From Pedobacter steynii (lineage in GTDB: Bacteria > Bacteroidota > Bacteroidia > Sphingobacteriales > Sphingobacteriaceae): DNA of 64,000 bases. The stretch covers positions 186,001 to 250,000 of the forward strand of contig NZ_FNGY01000012.1 of the NCBI RefSeq assembly GCF_900103665.1, given 5' to 3'. The translations under genes and the position numbers were made by a program. This document shows positions 45,422-53,663 of the stretch, one piece after another. A model generated the notes under the pieces. It was not told the origin of the DNA. It did not search any database and worked only from the letters and a program-made list of their open reading frames with translations. Within the stretch, counting starts at the first letter, position 1. Each line of letters starts with the position of its first letter.

Positions 45422-45640
45422 TCGTTTCTTGTTCTATATAAGTGACTTATGTTTTTTACTAACTTTTTTATGGGTTTATTCAGGAATATATTTCTTCTTG
45501 AAACAGGGGGGACAAATGCTGGAAAAACAGTCAGTAAAGCAAATGTGGATTAAAAGAGCTGTGAACAACCTGCTGATTTTGCGATAAACAGGAGGATTGA
45601 TTTGAGGCAAAAAACAAGGGTAATATTTTTGCATTATAGG
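45422..45640. other. AT-rich spacer between DnaA-box blocks (possible unwinding element)
   Basis: The sequence between the two similar arrays is rich in A/T runs (for example CTATATAAGTGACTTATG and TTTTTTACTAACTTTTTTA) and has no credible gene. Its position next to the terminal TTATCAACA box of block B fits a DNA unwinding element. Confidence 0.4.
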
Positions 45641-45736
45641 TTTCCCACAGCTATTCTGACTTACCCACAGCTTATAAACAGGTTACAAACAGCTTCCTCA
45701 CAGGTTGTAAACAGGTTCCCCACAGAGTTATCAACA
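45641..45736 (+). repeat. DnaA-box array block C (second copy of block B core)
   Basis: Box starts are at 45641 (TTTCCCACA), 45661 (TTACCCACA), 45672 (TTATAAACA), 45683 (TTACAAACA), 45694 (TTCCTCACA), 45705 (TTGTAAACA), 45716 (TTCCCCACA) and 45728 (TTATCAACA). The last seven boxes stand exactly 315 bp after the corresponding boxes of block B. The two 76-bp units agree at about 64 of 76 positions. Confidence 0.7.
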
Positions 45737-45805
45737 CCCTTTTTGATTGAAAATAAGCACTTTGTCATTTTTATTAACGCATCTACACCTTAAATCAGGA
45801 TCTCG

Positions 45806-45813
45806 TATCTTTG
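45806..45813 (+). promoter_or_regulatory. -7 promoter element of the CWC gene
   Basis: TATCTTTG fits the Bacteroidota -7 consensus TAnnTTTG exactly and ends 7 bp before the start codon at 45821. The transcript would therefore have almost no leader. Confidence 0.55.
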
Positions 45814-45820
45814 TCAAATA

Positions 45821-46024
45821 ATGGCCAAACACGAAATCATTCCCTGCGAGCGTTGCGGTACACCAATAGAGTGTAAGGCCAACTCCTACACCAAATGTCA
45901 GTGTAGTGTGGTTCAGCTCAATCTTAACGAAGTGCAATACATCAGCGAGCTTTACGATGGCTGTTTGTGTGCTAAATGCTTGTTTGAGCTTCAGGGAGAG
46001 TACAGGGAGATGGTGGCTTCCTGA
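45821..46024 (+). CDS. Cysteine-rich CWC-family small zinc-binding-like protein
   Basis: The protein has 67 aa with eight Cys in pairs: CERC near the N-terminus, ECKAN, CQC, and CLCAKC in the second half. The spacing resembles the Bacteroidota/Proteobacteria CWC family, with CQC in place of CWC. It is probably a small metal-binding protein of unknown role. It is the first gene after the DnaA-box region. There is no room for a Shine-Dalgarno after the promoter element, so translation may be leaderless. Confidence 0.75.
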   Translation: MAKHEIIPCERCGTPIECKANSYTKCQCSVVQLNLNEVQYISELYDGCLCAKCLFELQGEYREMVAS

Positions 46025-46042
46025 AAAGAAATTATTTTCTGC

Positions 46043-46050
46043 TAACTTTG
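46043..46050 (+). promoter_or_regulatory. -7 promoter element of aguB
   Basis: TAACTTTG matches TAnnTTTG exactly and lies 19 bp before the aguB ATG. No clear -33 TTG is seen at the expected distance. Confidence 0.5.
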
Positions 46051-46069
46051 TCTCACAAAATTTCATAGA

Positions 46070-46945
46070 ATGGCTAAAGTACAGGTTGGATTGGTGCAGA
46101 TGAGTTGCACCGGTAATAAACAAGAGAATTTAGATAAGGCGATCGTTAAGATCAGAGAGATTGCCGCTATGGGCGCACAGGTGGTGTGCTTACAGGAACT
46201 ATTTACTTCATTGTATTTCTGCGATGAAGAGAATTATGAAAACTTCAAACTGGCGGAATCTATTCCCGGCCCATCAACTGATGTGTTGTCGAAAGTAGCA
46301 GCTGAGCTGAATGTGGTCATCATTGCTTCTTTATTTGAGAAAAGAGCGGAAGGCTTATACCATAATACAACTGCTGTATTGGATGCTGATGGTGCTTACC
46401 TGGGTAAATATCGCAAGATGCATATCCCTGATGATCCTGGTTTTTATGAGAAGTTCTATTTCACTCCTGGTGATTTAGGTTATAAAGTATTCAAAACCAA
46501 ATATGCTAAAATAGGCGTCCTGATCTGTTGGGACCAGTGGTATCCTGAAGCAGCACGTTTAACTGCTTTAATGGGGGCCGACTTCCTGGTTTATCCAACA
46601 GCAATTGGTTGGGCAACTACTCAGGATGAAGCGACTAATGTAGAACAATATAATGCATGGCAGACCATTCAGCGTTCTCATTCTATTGCAAATGGTGTTC
46701 CGGTAGTGAGCATCAACAGGGTAGGTGAAGAAGCAGGAGTGGCTTTCTGGGGAGGATCATTTGTATCTAATCCATTCGGAACGATATTGTATCAGGCAGA
46801 CCATAGCAAAGAAGAATTAAAAGTAGTAGAATTAGACCTGTCAAAATCTGACAGTTACAGGACGCACTGGCCGTTTTTACGCGACAGACGTATCGATAGT
46901 TATTCACAAATCACCAAAAGATATATAGATGACGAATCTATTTAA
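46070..46945 (+). CDS. aguB: N-carbamoylputrescine amidase
   Basis: The protein has 291 aa and belongs to the carbon-nitrogen hydrolase (nitrilase) superfamily. The catalytic triad is visible: Glu43 (CLQELF), Lys in LGKYRKMHIPDDPG, and Cys in GVLICWDQWYPEA. It hydrolyses N-carbamoylputrescine to putrescine, CO2 and ammonia. It overlaps the agmatine deiminase gene by 17 bp, which fixes the substrate assignment. Together they make putrescine from agmatine. Confidence 0.94.
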   Translation: MAKVQVGLVQMSCTGNKQENLDKAIVKIREIAAMGAQVVCLQELFTSLYFCDEENYENFKLAESIPGPSTDVLSKVAAELNVVIIASLFEKRAEGLYHNTTAVLDADGAYLGKYRKMHIPDDPGFYEKFYFTPGDLGYKVFKTKYAKIGVLICWDQWYPEAARLTALMGADFLVYPTAIGWATTQDEATNVEQYNAWQTIQRSHSIANGVPVVSINRVGEEAGVAFWGGSFVSNPFGTILYQADHSKEELKVVELDLSKSDSYRTHWPFLRDRRIDSYSQITKRYIDDESI

Positions 46946-47981
46946 TGATAGCCCCAAAAAAGCAGGATACCGTTTTCCTGCAGAATGGGTAAAACACGAA
47001 GCAACCTGGTTAAGCTGGCCGCATAAGGAAGAATCCTGGCCGGGAAAACTGGAAACGATATATACTCCTTATTGCCAGTTTATCAAAATTGTAGCAGAAG
47101 GAGAGAAAGTAAGAATCAATGTTAATGATGAAGAGACCAAAGCTTTTGCCATTTCTGAACTGGAAAAGGTAGGCGCAGATCTGAATCAGGTTGAGTTTTA
47201 TCTGAATCCAACCAATGATGCCTGGTGCAGGGATCACGGGCCTGCATTTTTATTAAATGAGGCAAAAGATCAGAAAGCAGTAGTAGACTGGGGGTACAAT
47301 GCCTGGGGTGGTAAATATCCACCCTTTGACCTGGACGATGTGATTCCCACTAAAATCGCCAAACATTTTAACCATCCGCTTTATCTTCCTGAAATTGTGA
47401 TGGAAGGTGGATCTGTTGAATTTAACGGTGCCGGAACTATTCTGACCACTACGGCTTGTTTATTAAACAAGAACAGAAATCCACACCTGACAAAGGAAGT
47501 GATTGAACAATACTTACTGGAATTTTATGGTGCTGAACAAGTACTTTGGCTCGGTGATGGGATTGTTGGAGACGATACGGACGGACATATCGATGATATC
47601 ACCCGTTTTGTGAACGAAGATACCGTTTTAACGGTCGTGGAGAGTAATCCTCTGGATGAGAATTATATCCTGTTACAGGAGAACTTAGCGGCCCTGAAAG
47701 AGATGCGTTTGTTAAATGGTAAGCCATTGAACATTATTAAACTTCCTATGCCTTCACCGGTGATCCATGAGGATACCCGTTTACCAGCTTCTTATGCGAA
47801 CTTCTATATTGCCAATACTTCGGTGATTGTGCCTACATTCAGAGATGTGAATGATGAGAAAGCGCTGAAGATCATTCAGGATGTTTTCCCGGATAGAAAG
47901 GTCGTGGGTATTGATTCTACGGATATCATCTGGGGATTGGGTAGTTTTCACTGTCTGAGTCAGCAGGAGCCGGCTATTTAA
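46929..47981 (+). CDS. aguA: Agmatine deiminase
   Basis: The protein has 350 aa and belongs to the peptidyl-arginine deiminase-like family (PAD_porph). Active-site features are NDAWCRDHGPAF, EGGSVEFNGAGT, the His/Asp region DTDGHIDDITRF, and the catalytic Cys near the C-terminus in GLGSFHCLSQQEPA. It converts agmatine to N-carbamoylputrescine, the substrate of the enzyme encoded just upstream. Porphyromonas-type peptidylarginine deiminase is an alternative annotation but lacks this gene partner. Confidence 0.94.
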   Translation: MTNLFNDSPKKAGYRFPAEWVKHEATWLSWPHKEESWPGKLETIYTPYCQFIKIVAEGEKVRINVNDEETKAFAISELEKVGADLNQVEFYLNPTNDAWCRDHGPAFLLNEAKDQKAVVDWGYNAWGGKYPPFDLDDVIPTKIAKHFNHPLYLPEIVMEGGSVEFNGAGTILTTTACLLNKNRNPHLTKEVIEQYLLEFYGAEQVLWLGDGIVGDDTDGHIDDITRFVNEDTVLTVVESNPLDENYILLQENLAALKEMRLLNGKPLNIIKLPMPSPVIHEDTRLPASYANFYIANTSVIVPTFRDVNDEKALKIIQDVFPDRKVVGIDSTDIIWGLGSFHCLSQQEPAI

Positions 47982-48036
47982 GCATTACAAACAACGAAAC
48001 AGAAACAAAATATTTTCATAACCAAACATATTTACG

Positions 48037-48780
48037 ATGAAATTACTAGAAGGAAAAACAGCATTAATCACCGGTGCTTCTAAAGGAATAGGCCGCAAGA
48101 TTGCGGAGAAATTTGCGGAGCAGGGTGCAAACGTTGCTTTTACTTACCTGTCCTCAGTAGAAAAAGGTCAGGCATTGGAGCAGGAGCTGCAAAGCTTCGG
48201 TACTCAGGTTAAAGGATACCGTTCGGATGCTTCTAAATTTGATGAAGCGGAAAAACTTATCAATGATATCGTTGCTGATTTTGGCGCGTTGGATATCGTA
48301 GTGAACAATGCAGGGATCACTAAGGATGGTTTGTTGATGCGCATGAGTGAAGAGAACTGGGATGAGGTGATCAATGTGAACCTTAAATCTGTATTTAACG
48401 TTTCTAAAGCTGCTTCTAAAGTAATGATGAAAGCGCGTAAAGGGTCGATCATCAATATGAGTTCTGTAGTTGGTGTTCAGGGTAATGCTGGTCAGGCGAA
48501 CTATGCGGCATCGAAAGCCGGAATCATCGGTTTCTCTAAATCTTTAGCGAAAGAATTGGGTTCCCGTAACATCCGCACCAATGTGGTTGCTCCGGGATTT
48601 ATCCGTACTGAAATGACAGATGTACTGGATCCTAAAGTGGTTAAAGGATGGGAAGAAGGCATTCCATTGAAAAGAGCAGGAGAGCCTGAAGATGTAGCCA
48701 ATGTTTGCGTGTTCTTAGCTTCAGATATGAGTGCTTACGTAACCGGACAGGTATTGTCTGTTTGCGGAGGGATGTTGTAA
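48037..48780 (+). CDS. fabG: 3-oxoacyl-[acyl-carrier-protein] reductase
   Basis: The protein has 247 aa and is a classical short-chain dehydrogenase. The NADP-binding TGASKGIGR motif is near residue 12. NNAGITKDGLLMRM, the catalytic Ser in NMSSVVGVQG and the Tyr-x3-Lys in NYAASKAG are all present. The NAAIRTD-like end of the loop (GFIRTEMTD) is typical of FabG. It reduces beta-ketoacyl-ACP in fatty-acid elongation. It stands alone, 55 bp after aguA and before a strong terminator, so it may share the aguBA transcript. Confidence 0.93.
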   Translation: MKLLEGKTALITGASKGIGRKIAEKFAEQGANVAFTYLSSVEKGQALEQELQSFGTQVKGYRSDASKFDEAEKLINDIVADFGALDIVVNNAGITKDGLLMRMSEENWDEVINVNLKSVFNVSKAASKVMMKARKGSIINMSSVVGVQGNAGQANYAASKAGIIGFSKSLAKELGSRNIRTNVVAPGFIRTEMTDVLDPKVVKGWEEGIPLKRAGEPEDVANVCVFLASDMSAYVTGQVLSVCGGML

Positions 48781-48815
48781 TACTTTTTGCCTTTCAGGCG
48801 ATACTTTATACTAAG

Positions 48816-48853
48816 AGGCCTTTTCATACTTTGATATGAAAAGGCCTTTTTTT
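48816..48853 (+). terminator. Terminator after fabG
   Basis: AGGCCTTTTCATA at 48816-48828 pairs with TATGAAAAGGCCT at 48835-48847, followed by a run of T. Confidence 0.88.
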
Positions 48854-49090
48854 GTTCTTTGTAGGCAACGTTTGTCCTCTTTAGGGAAATCATTAATATT
48901 TATGGCTTGCCGTTTGCATAATTGTAGTGTAATCTTAATTGAATTGCTGGTGGGGATGAATTATTGTGATAATGGTGTGTTGTATTGGGGAAATATAGCA
49001 GCAACATTGGGAAAAGTGTCAATGAACTTAAGCTATTGCAAGAAAAATGGAATAAAATATTAAAAATTGAAACACTATAAATCACAAAAC
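48854..49090. other. Gene-free stretch between fabG terminator and DUF4468 gene
   Basis: The gap holds only AT-rich sequence. A reading frame of 75 codons from 48836 starts inside the fabG terminator and has no coding character. I found no exact -7 element, RNA element or repeat here. Confidence 0.5.
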
Positions 49091-49672
49091 ATGAAAAAAC
49101 AAATTTTAACACTCTTATGCGTTGCATTATTCCCATTCTTGTCTTCTGCACAAGACAAAGCTTCTGAATTTACTTTAACTTCAAATGGATTTATTAACTC
49201 CGCTGATTCTACAAAAAACTATGTGGTAGTGGATATGCAAGGTAAAAGCCAGCAGGATCTTTATAAGAAATCATTAATTTATTTATCCGGACTTTATGTT
49301 TCTCCAAAAGAAGTGTTAAGTACAATTGAGAATGAGAGTATTACCGTAAATTCGACGGCTAAGAATGCTATTAAGATGAAGGTCCTATTCCTGAACCCAA
49401 GCTGGGATGTGAACTATACCATCACTTTTCAATTTAAAGATGGAAAGTTGAGAATCGCAGATCCGACTGTCAACAGAATGTATACAACGACGGGAGATGT
49501 ATCAAGAACTGCAACCATCAATCCAAGTGACGGTCAGAATAATAAAGAAATCTTCAATAGAAAAGGAGTCCTTAAAGAAAAGGACGGAAAAGAAAACCTT
49601 GAAAAGCTAATCAATAAATTTGTTGCCAATTACATTGCAGGAATAAATTCAGCAAAACAAGATAACTGGTAA
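49091..49672 (+). CDS. Secreted DUF4468 (TBP-like fold) domain protein
   Basis: The protein has 193 aa from ATG 49091 (MKKQILTLLCVALFPFLSSA, a clear signal peptide ending at SAQ); the frame is open a further 8 codons upstream. The mature part has the DUF4468 pattern: ADSTKNYVVVDMQGKSQQDL, then KMKVLFLNP and YTITFQFKDGKLRI. These are envelope proteins of Bacteroidota with no known function. It is monocistronic, with a bidirectional terminator after it. Confidence 0.78.
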   Translation: MKKQILTLLCVALFPFLSSAQDKASEFTLTSNGFINSADSTKNYVVVDMQGKSQQDLYKKSLIYLSGLYVSPKEVLSTIENESITVNSTAKNAIKMKVLFLNPSWDVNYTITFQFKDGKLRIADPTVNRMYTTTGDVSRTATINPSDGQNNKEIFNRKGVLKEKDGKENLEKLINKFVANYIAGINSAKQDNW

Positions 49673-49691
49673 GGACTTGTTTAATTTCTTG

Positions 49692-49740
49692 AAACACCCC
49701 TTTTCATCTGCTTTTAAAGTAGAGAAAGGGGGTGTTTTTT
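49692..49740. terminator. Bidirectional terminator between DUF4468 gene and L,D-transpeptidase gene
   Basis: AAACACCCC at the left arm pairs with GGGGTGTTT at the right (49692-49737), extended by CTTT/AAAG. T-runs follow on both strands, serving the two convergent genes. Confidence 0.78.
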
Positions 49741-50497
49741 ATTTAAAAGTATATTTTCCTCCTCTTTCTGAGGACTGAGGAAGTGTTTTGTTTTGTTCAA
49801 AATGCTGATAGGCTGGTTGAAGTCCGGTCCAGAATGTTTTTTGCCCGGGAAATTGAACCGCGAATTTATCCAGGTTTGCTTTGTTCATTTTAAAGGGAAA
49901 GATATGAACCGGAATTTTCGTTTGTCCGCTATTTTGTGCTTCCACGGCCAGGACATAGACTTCCCTGATCTTCTCATCTGTAAGTGGGATACAACCCACG
50001 GTTACACAATTCCCGTGGATGTAGATGTCTCCACCTGGACGTTTAGTGCCACTTCTTGTTTTATCCACTCCATTAGGGTAGTTTACACCTAAGGAAAGGT
50101 GGAAATTGCTCATAGGATTGAATACGTTAATGTAGTAAATGCCCTCTGGTGTTTGGTAGTCTCCTTCCTGCACTTTTGGTCCAAGTGTTCCGGAATGTGC
50201 ACAAAACTTATAGGTCTTAAACAAACGGTATTCTTTATCCTTTATCTTTTTTGCCCAGACTTCCAGTATGCCTTCTGTTTTATAGGCGGCGAGGTACAAT
50301 TGAAAAGGCCCGTCAAATTTTGCTGTTTTCAATTGATTTTGCAGTCTGATCCAGCTATCGTCATAAGCTGCCCTCACCCTGGGGAAAGTAAGTTGTTGTT
50401 GTTTAAATGTCAATTGTGCGTTTACCGAGCTGGTCATCATGGAAAAAAGTATCACCTGAAATAAGGTTTTCGTATAGTTTGATCGGGAGCGTATCAT
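49739..50497 (-). CDS. L,D-transpeptidase (YkuD) family protein
   Basis: The protein has 252 aa with an N-terminal signal peptide (ending near SSVNAQ). The YkuD catalytic domain spans about 60-200. It contains the conserved substrate-side segment LGPKVQEGDYQTPEGIYYI and the catalytic His and Cys in IYIHGNCVTVGCIPL. Such enzymes form 3-3 cross-links in peptidoglycan or attach proteins to it; this longer YafK-type form may instead be a hydrolase. The start gives a good signal peptide. Confidence 0.88.
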   Translation of the reverse strand: MIRSRSNYTKTLFQVILFSMMTSSVNAQLTFKQQQLTFPRVRAAYDDSWIRLQNQLKTAKFDGPFQLYLAAYKTEGILEVWAKKIKDKEYRLFKTYKFCAHSGTLGPKVQEGDYQTPEGIYYINVFNPMSNFHLSLGVNYPNGVDKTRSGTKRPGGDIYIHGNCVTVGCIPLTDEKIREVYVLAVEAQNSGQTKIPVHIFPFKMNKANLDKFAVQFPGQKTFWTGLQPAYQHFEQNKTLPQSSERGGKYTFK

Positions 50498-50576
50498 CGT
50501 TTCTTAATTGGTCTGGTTTTTATGAAAACAAATTAATCTTATTTTTTTAAAATTTAGCATCTTTACCCAAATACAT

Positions 50577-52661
50577 ATGGGCGATTCTTTCAATTTATAT
50601 ACAATGATGGCTTTAATAGGATGTCTTCTGCTGGGACTCCTGTTCGCATATGTGTCCTACGGGAAAACGGCTCATCTGGAACGCAAACTCCGGATTGGAC
50701 TCGCCGCATTAAGGGCAGCCCTGGTCGCCCTGATCTGTGGTCTGTTATTTTTTCCTTTGGTAAAGCGGGTTAGTTATAACCTCGAAAAACCGCTGATCAT
50801 TATTGGTCAGGATAACTCCCTATCGGTAGGGCATATTCAGCCTGCGGGCTTCAATAAACAGCAATATGAAAAAGATCTTCAGGCACTGGCGGATCAGCTG
50901 TCTGCAAAATATGAACTAAAGATTTATCATTTCAGCGATAGCATCAAGGCCGGCTTTGATTTCTCCAATAAAGGTAAACTCAGTAATGCGACAGCATTGT
51001 TTAACCGGCTGAATGACGAATATTTGAACCGTAATATTGGTGCTGTTATTTTGGCTTCCGATGGAATATTTAACCGTGGTGGCAGTCCGTTGTATGACCT
51101 GAATAAGCTTAAAGCACCGGTGTATACTATTGCGCTTGGGGATACCATTCCCAAAAGGGATTTAATGGTGGCAAATGTAAACCATAACAGCCTGGTATAC
51201 CTGGATAATGAATTTACGATTGAAGTGCAGGTCGAGGCATTTGAAAGTAAAGGGGAAGAAACAAAACTGACGGTTTCTGAAAACGGAAAAACAGTACAGG
51301 AGAGCAAGGTTCAGATTGGAAGCAATGCTTTTGCAAAGACAGTCCCTGTAAAGCTGAAGGCCGCAAAGATAGGTCTGCAGAAATATACGGTACAGCTTAG
51401 TCGCTTAAGCAACGAAGTTTCGGAAAAGAACAATGCGCAAAATGTTTTTATAGAAGTCATCGATGCGAGGCAGAAGGTGTTGATTGCTGCAGGAGCAGCT
51501 CATCCTGATATCGCTACGATAAAACAAGCCATCACCGGAAATAAAAACTACGATTTAAAAGTCGCATTGGGTGAAGAGTTGAATGCCGTAAATGTAAACG
51601 ATTATGGTCTGGTGATTTTATATCAGTTGCCGGATGTTCAGAACCATGGTGCTTCGTTCCTGCCCCGATTACAGCAAGCCAATATTCCGGTATGGTATAT
51701 TCTTGGTGCACAAAGTGATGTAAGCAAGTTTAACCAGGTACAAAAATCCGTTAATTTTAACGGTAGCAACAGTACCATTCAGGAGGCTTTTCCCTATTTC
51801 AATTCCGACTTTACCACCTTTGATATTGACGCTGCATCGGCAAAACATATTGATGATTTTGATCCATTACTTGCTCCTTTCGGAAAAATTACCATTAACG
51901 GAAATGGTCTTGTCGCCCTGAACCAGCGGATTGGAAAAATTAAAACCCCATCACCACAGCTGCTTTTCCTGAATGAAAACGGTAAGAAGACAGGGTACCT
52001 GATTGGGGAAGGCTTATGGAGATGGAAGTTATCTGAAAGTAAGGATGGGCTGACAAGTTCTGTGGTAAATGGCTTGATTTCAAAAACGGTTCAATACCTT
52101 TCGGTAAAAGATGATAAACGGAAATTCAAGGCTTATCCTGCGAAAAATACCTTTGATGAGAATGAGAATGTGCTGATCAATGCCGTATTGTATAACGACA
52201 GCTATGTTGCGATCAATACGCCGGATGTCAATATTCAGATCAAAAATCAGGAAGGCAAGCTGTATAATTTTCTTTTCTCCAGAACAGAATCCGCTTATCA
52301 GCTGGACGCGGGGATGCTTCCTGCCGGAAACTATACATTTATTGCCAGCACCAATCTCGGGGGTAAAAAGCAGACTGCACAAGGAGCTTTTTATGTAAAC
52401 GCGATGATTGCCGAGTATCAGCAAACCATAGCCAACCACCAGCTGTTGAACAATATGTCTGTACAGACCAATGGCAAAATGTATATGCCTCAAAACCTGC
52501 TGAACATACTGGGCGATATCTCAAAAAATGAAAACATCAAGACCCTGAGTTATGAAGACCGCAGATATGAGGAATTGATAAACTTCAAGTGGTTGTTTGT
52601 CGTGATCATCTTATTGCTTAGCTTGGAGTGGTTTTTCAGAAAGAGAAACGGCGAAATTTAA
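50577..52661 (+). CDS. Large membrane protein with VWA-like domain
   Basis: The protein has 694 aa. Two N-terminal membrane helices (about 8-28, 42-62) are followed by a long extracytoplasmic part and one C-terminal helix (WLFVVIILLLSLEWFF). After the second helix, LIIIGQDNSLSVGHI is a degenerate MIDAS (DxSxS) motif, with AVILASDGIFNRGG as the second VWA-type strand. Beta-sandwich repeats fill the rest. Related proteins in Bacteroidota are annotated as VWA-domain or glutamine-amidotransferase-like membrane proteins, often near AAA-ATPase/BatA clusters, which are absent here. The function is unknown. Confidence 0.75.
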   Translation: MGDSFNLYTMMALIGCLLLGLLFAYVSYGKTAHLERKLRIGLAALRAALVALICGLLFFPLVKRVSYNLEKPLIIIGQDNSLSVGHIQPAGFNKQQYEKDLQALADQLSAKYELKIYHFSDSIKAGFDFSNKGKLSNATALFNRLNDEYLNRNIGAVILASDGIFNRGGSPLYDLNKLKAPVYTIALGDTIPKRDLMVANVNHNSLVYLDNEFTIEVQVEAFESKGEETKLTVSENGKTVQESKVQIGSNAFAKTVPVKLKAAKIGLQKYTVQLSRLSNEVSEKNNAQNVFIEVIDARQKVLIAAGAAHPDIATIKQAITGNKNYDLKVALGEELNAVNVNDYGLVILYQLPDVQNHGASFLPRLQQANIPVWYILGAQSDVSKFNQVQKSVNFNGSNSTIQEAFPYFNSDFTTFDIDAASAKHIDDFDPLLAPFGKITINGNGLVALNQRIGKIKTPSPQLLFLNENGKKTGYLIGEGLWRWKLSESKDGLTSSVVNGLISKTVQYLSVKDDKRKFKAYPAKNTFDENENVLINAVLYNDSYVAINTPDVNIQIKNQEGKLYNFLFSRTESAYQLDAGMLPAGNYTFIASTNLGGKKQTAQGAFYVNAMIAEYQQTIANHQLLNNMSVQTNGKMYMPQNLLNILGDISKNENIKTLSYEDRRYEELINFKWLFVVIILLLSLEWFFRKRNGEI

Positions 52662-52673
52662 TCTGTACAGGAT

Positions 52674-53285
52674 ATGGAAATCAGTACCATGCAAACCATT
52701 GAAACATTAGGGACGGTTGCCTTCTCGATCTCGGGCTCATTTGCTGCTATGCAGAGAAGACTGGATCCTTTTGGGGTATTGATCATTGCATTTGTGACTT
52801 CCATCGGTGGCGGTACGGTAAGGGATTTACTGATCGGAGATACGCCTGTAGCCTGGATGCGCGATGTCAACTACTGTTTACTGATCCTGCTTACCTCTCT
52901 GGCCACGATATTCTTTAAAACCCATATTAAAAAGTTTAAAGTGACGCTATTCCTGTTTGACTCCGCAGGATTGGGCTTGTTTACCATGCTGGGGATTCAG
53001 AAAGGGATTATGTTCGGACTCAGTCCGGGCATCTGTGTGGCACTTGGTACAATAACAGGCTGCTTTGGTGGGGTAATCAGAGATACGTTCTTAAACACGA
53101 TCCCATTGATCTTTAGAAAGGAGATCTATGCGACTGCCTGTATCCTGGGAGGAGTGCTCTATTTCACACTTAAGTATTTCAACCTGAAAGAAGATGTGGC
53201 CAATATTTCGGTCATTGCTTTCATTTTTGTTTTCCGAATAGTGGTGGTAAAGTATAAGCTGACACTGCCTAAGTTCGGGTATTAG
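52674..53285 (+). CDS. Trimeric intracellular cation (TRIC) channel family protein
   Basis: The protein has 203 aa and seven membrane helices in two repeated halves. The TRIC/UPF0126 signatures are GGGTVRDLLIGDTPVAWMRD and the equivalent CFGGVIRDTFLNTIPLIF in the second repeat. These form homotrimeric potassium-permeable channels. It starts 12 bp after the VWA-like gene, so it is probably in the same transcript. Its stop overlaps the convergent ftsB-like gene. Confidence 0.92.
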   Translation: MEISTMQTIETLGTVAFSISGSFAAMQRRLDPFGVLIIAFVTSIGGGTVRDLLIGDTPVAWMRDVNYCLLILLTSLATIFFKTHIKKFKVTLFLFDSAGLGLFTMLGIQKGIMFGLSPGICVALGTITGCFGGVIRDTFLNTIPLIFRKEIYATACILGGVLYFTLKYFNLKEDVANISVIAFIFVFRIVVVKYKLTLPKFGY

Positions 53286-53581
53286 TCTTTAGGTGCTTCT
53301 TTAATGATGACAAATACGTCCTCATTGTCTTTTTTCATGAAATACTTTTCACGGGCAAATTTCTCTGCTGTATTCAAATTGGTATTCAGCTCGTTTAAGT
53401 CTTTTTTCACCGTAGCCGTTTCCCTTTCATAAAAATCCTTTTCCTCCTGAAGTTTATTCACTTCAGAGCGGAATTCGTATTGAGAGAGCATATCATTCTT
53501 GTCGAAAAACAGCATCCATACGATGAAAGCTGCCACAGACAGAAAGTATTTATTGCGTATCAGTTCCAGCAAACGTTCCAT
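53282..53581 (-). CDS. Septum formation initiator (FtsB/DivIC family)
   Basis: The protein has 99 aa. One N-terminal membrane helix (YFLSVAAFIVWMLFF) is followed by a coiled coil (about 38-75) and the C-terminal FtsB-like segment AREKYFMKKDNEDVFVI. It works in the divisome with FtsL and FtsQ. TATCTTTG, an exact -7 element, lies only 4 bp before the start codon, suggesting a leaderless message. It is encoded next to enolase, a frequent neighbour of ftsB. Confidence 0.9.
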   Translation of the reverse strand: MERLLELIRNKYFLSVAAFIVWMLFFDKNDMLSQYEFRSEVNKLQEEKDFYERETATVKKDLNELNTNLNTAEKFAREKYFMKKDNEDVFVIIKEAPKD

Positions 53582-53585
53582 AATA

Positions 53586-53593
53586 CAAAGATA
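53586..53593 (-). promoter_or_regulatory. -7 promoter element of the ftsB-like gene
   Basis: On the minus strand the sequence is TATCTTTG (TAnnTTTG), 4 bp upstream of the ATG. No -33 TTG is seen at the usual distance. Confidence 0.4.
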
Positions 53594-53663
53594 TAAATAA
53601 ACCCTGATAAGCTAATCTAAGAAATAGCCCTGATAATCAAGGGATAAAATTATGATATAAAAA

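Larger units (their letters stand above)
45066..45736 (+). other. Candidate chromosomal replication origin (oriC) or DnaA-binding locus
   Basis: This gene-free stretch is filled with 9-mers resembling the DnaA box (TTATCCACA), all on the plus strand. Exact TTATCCACA occurs at 45066-45074 and 45228-45236. Degenerate boxes (TTCCCCACA, TTACCCACA, TTCCTCACA, TTGTaAACA, TTATCAACA) are spaced 11 bp, about one helical turn, in three blocks. Each block ends with a TTATC(C/A)ACA box set 12 bp after the previous one. An AT-rich stretch follows the middle block (45422-45640). Phased same-strand DnaA boxes beside an AT-rich unwinding element are the hallmark of oriC. A DnaA-titration site (datA-like) or control of nrdAB are alternatives. 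dnaA itself is not in the window. Confidence 0.65.

Noticed and set aside
45250..45793. Several 60-65-codon plus-strand frames within the DnaA-box region
   Set aside because: They are translations of the repeat arrays and AT-rich spacer, with no ribosome-binding site and no coding character.
48836..49063. 75-codon frame after fabG
   Set aside because: It begins inside the fabG terminator hairpin and has no homologous look or start signals.
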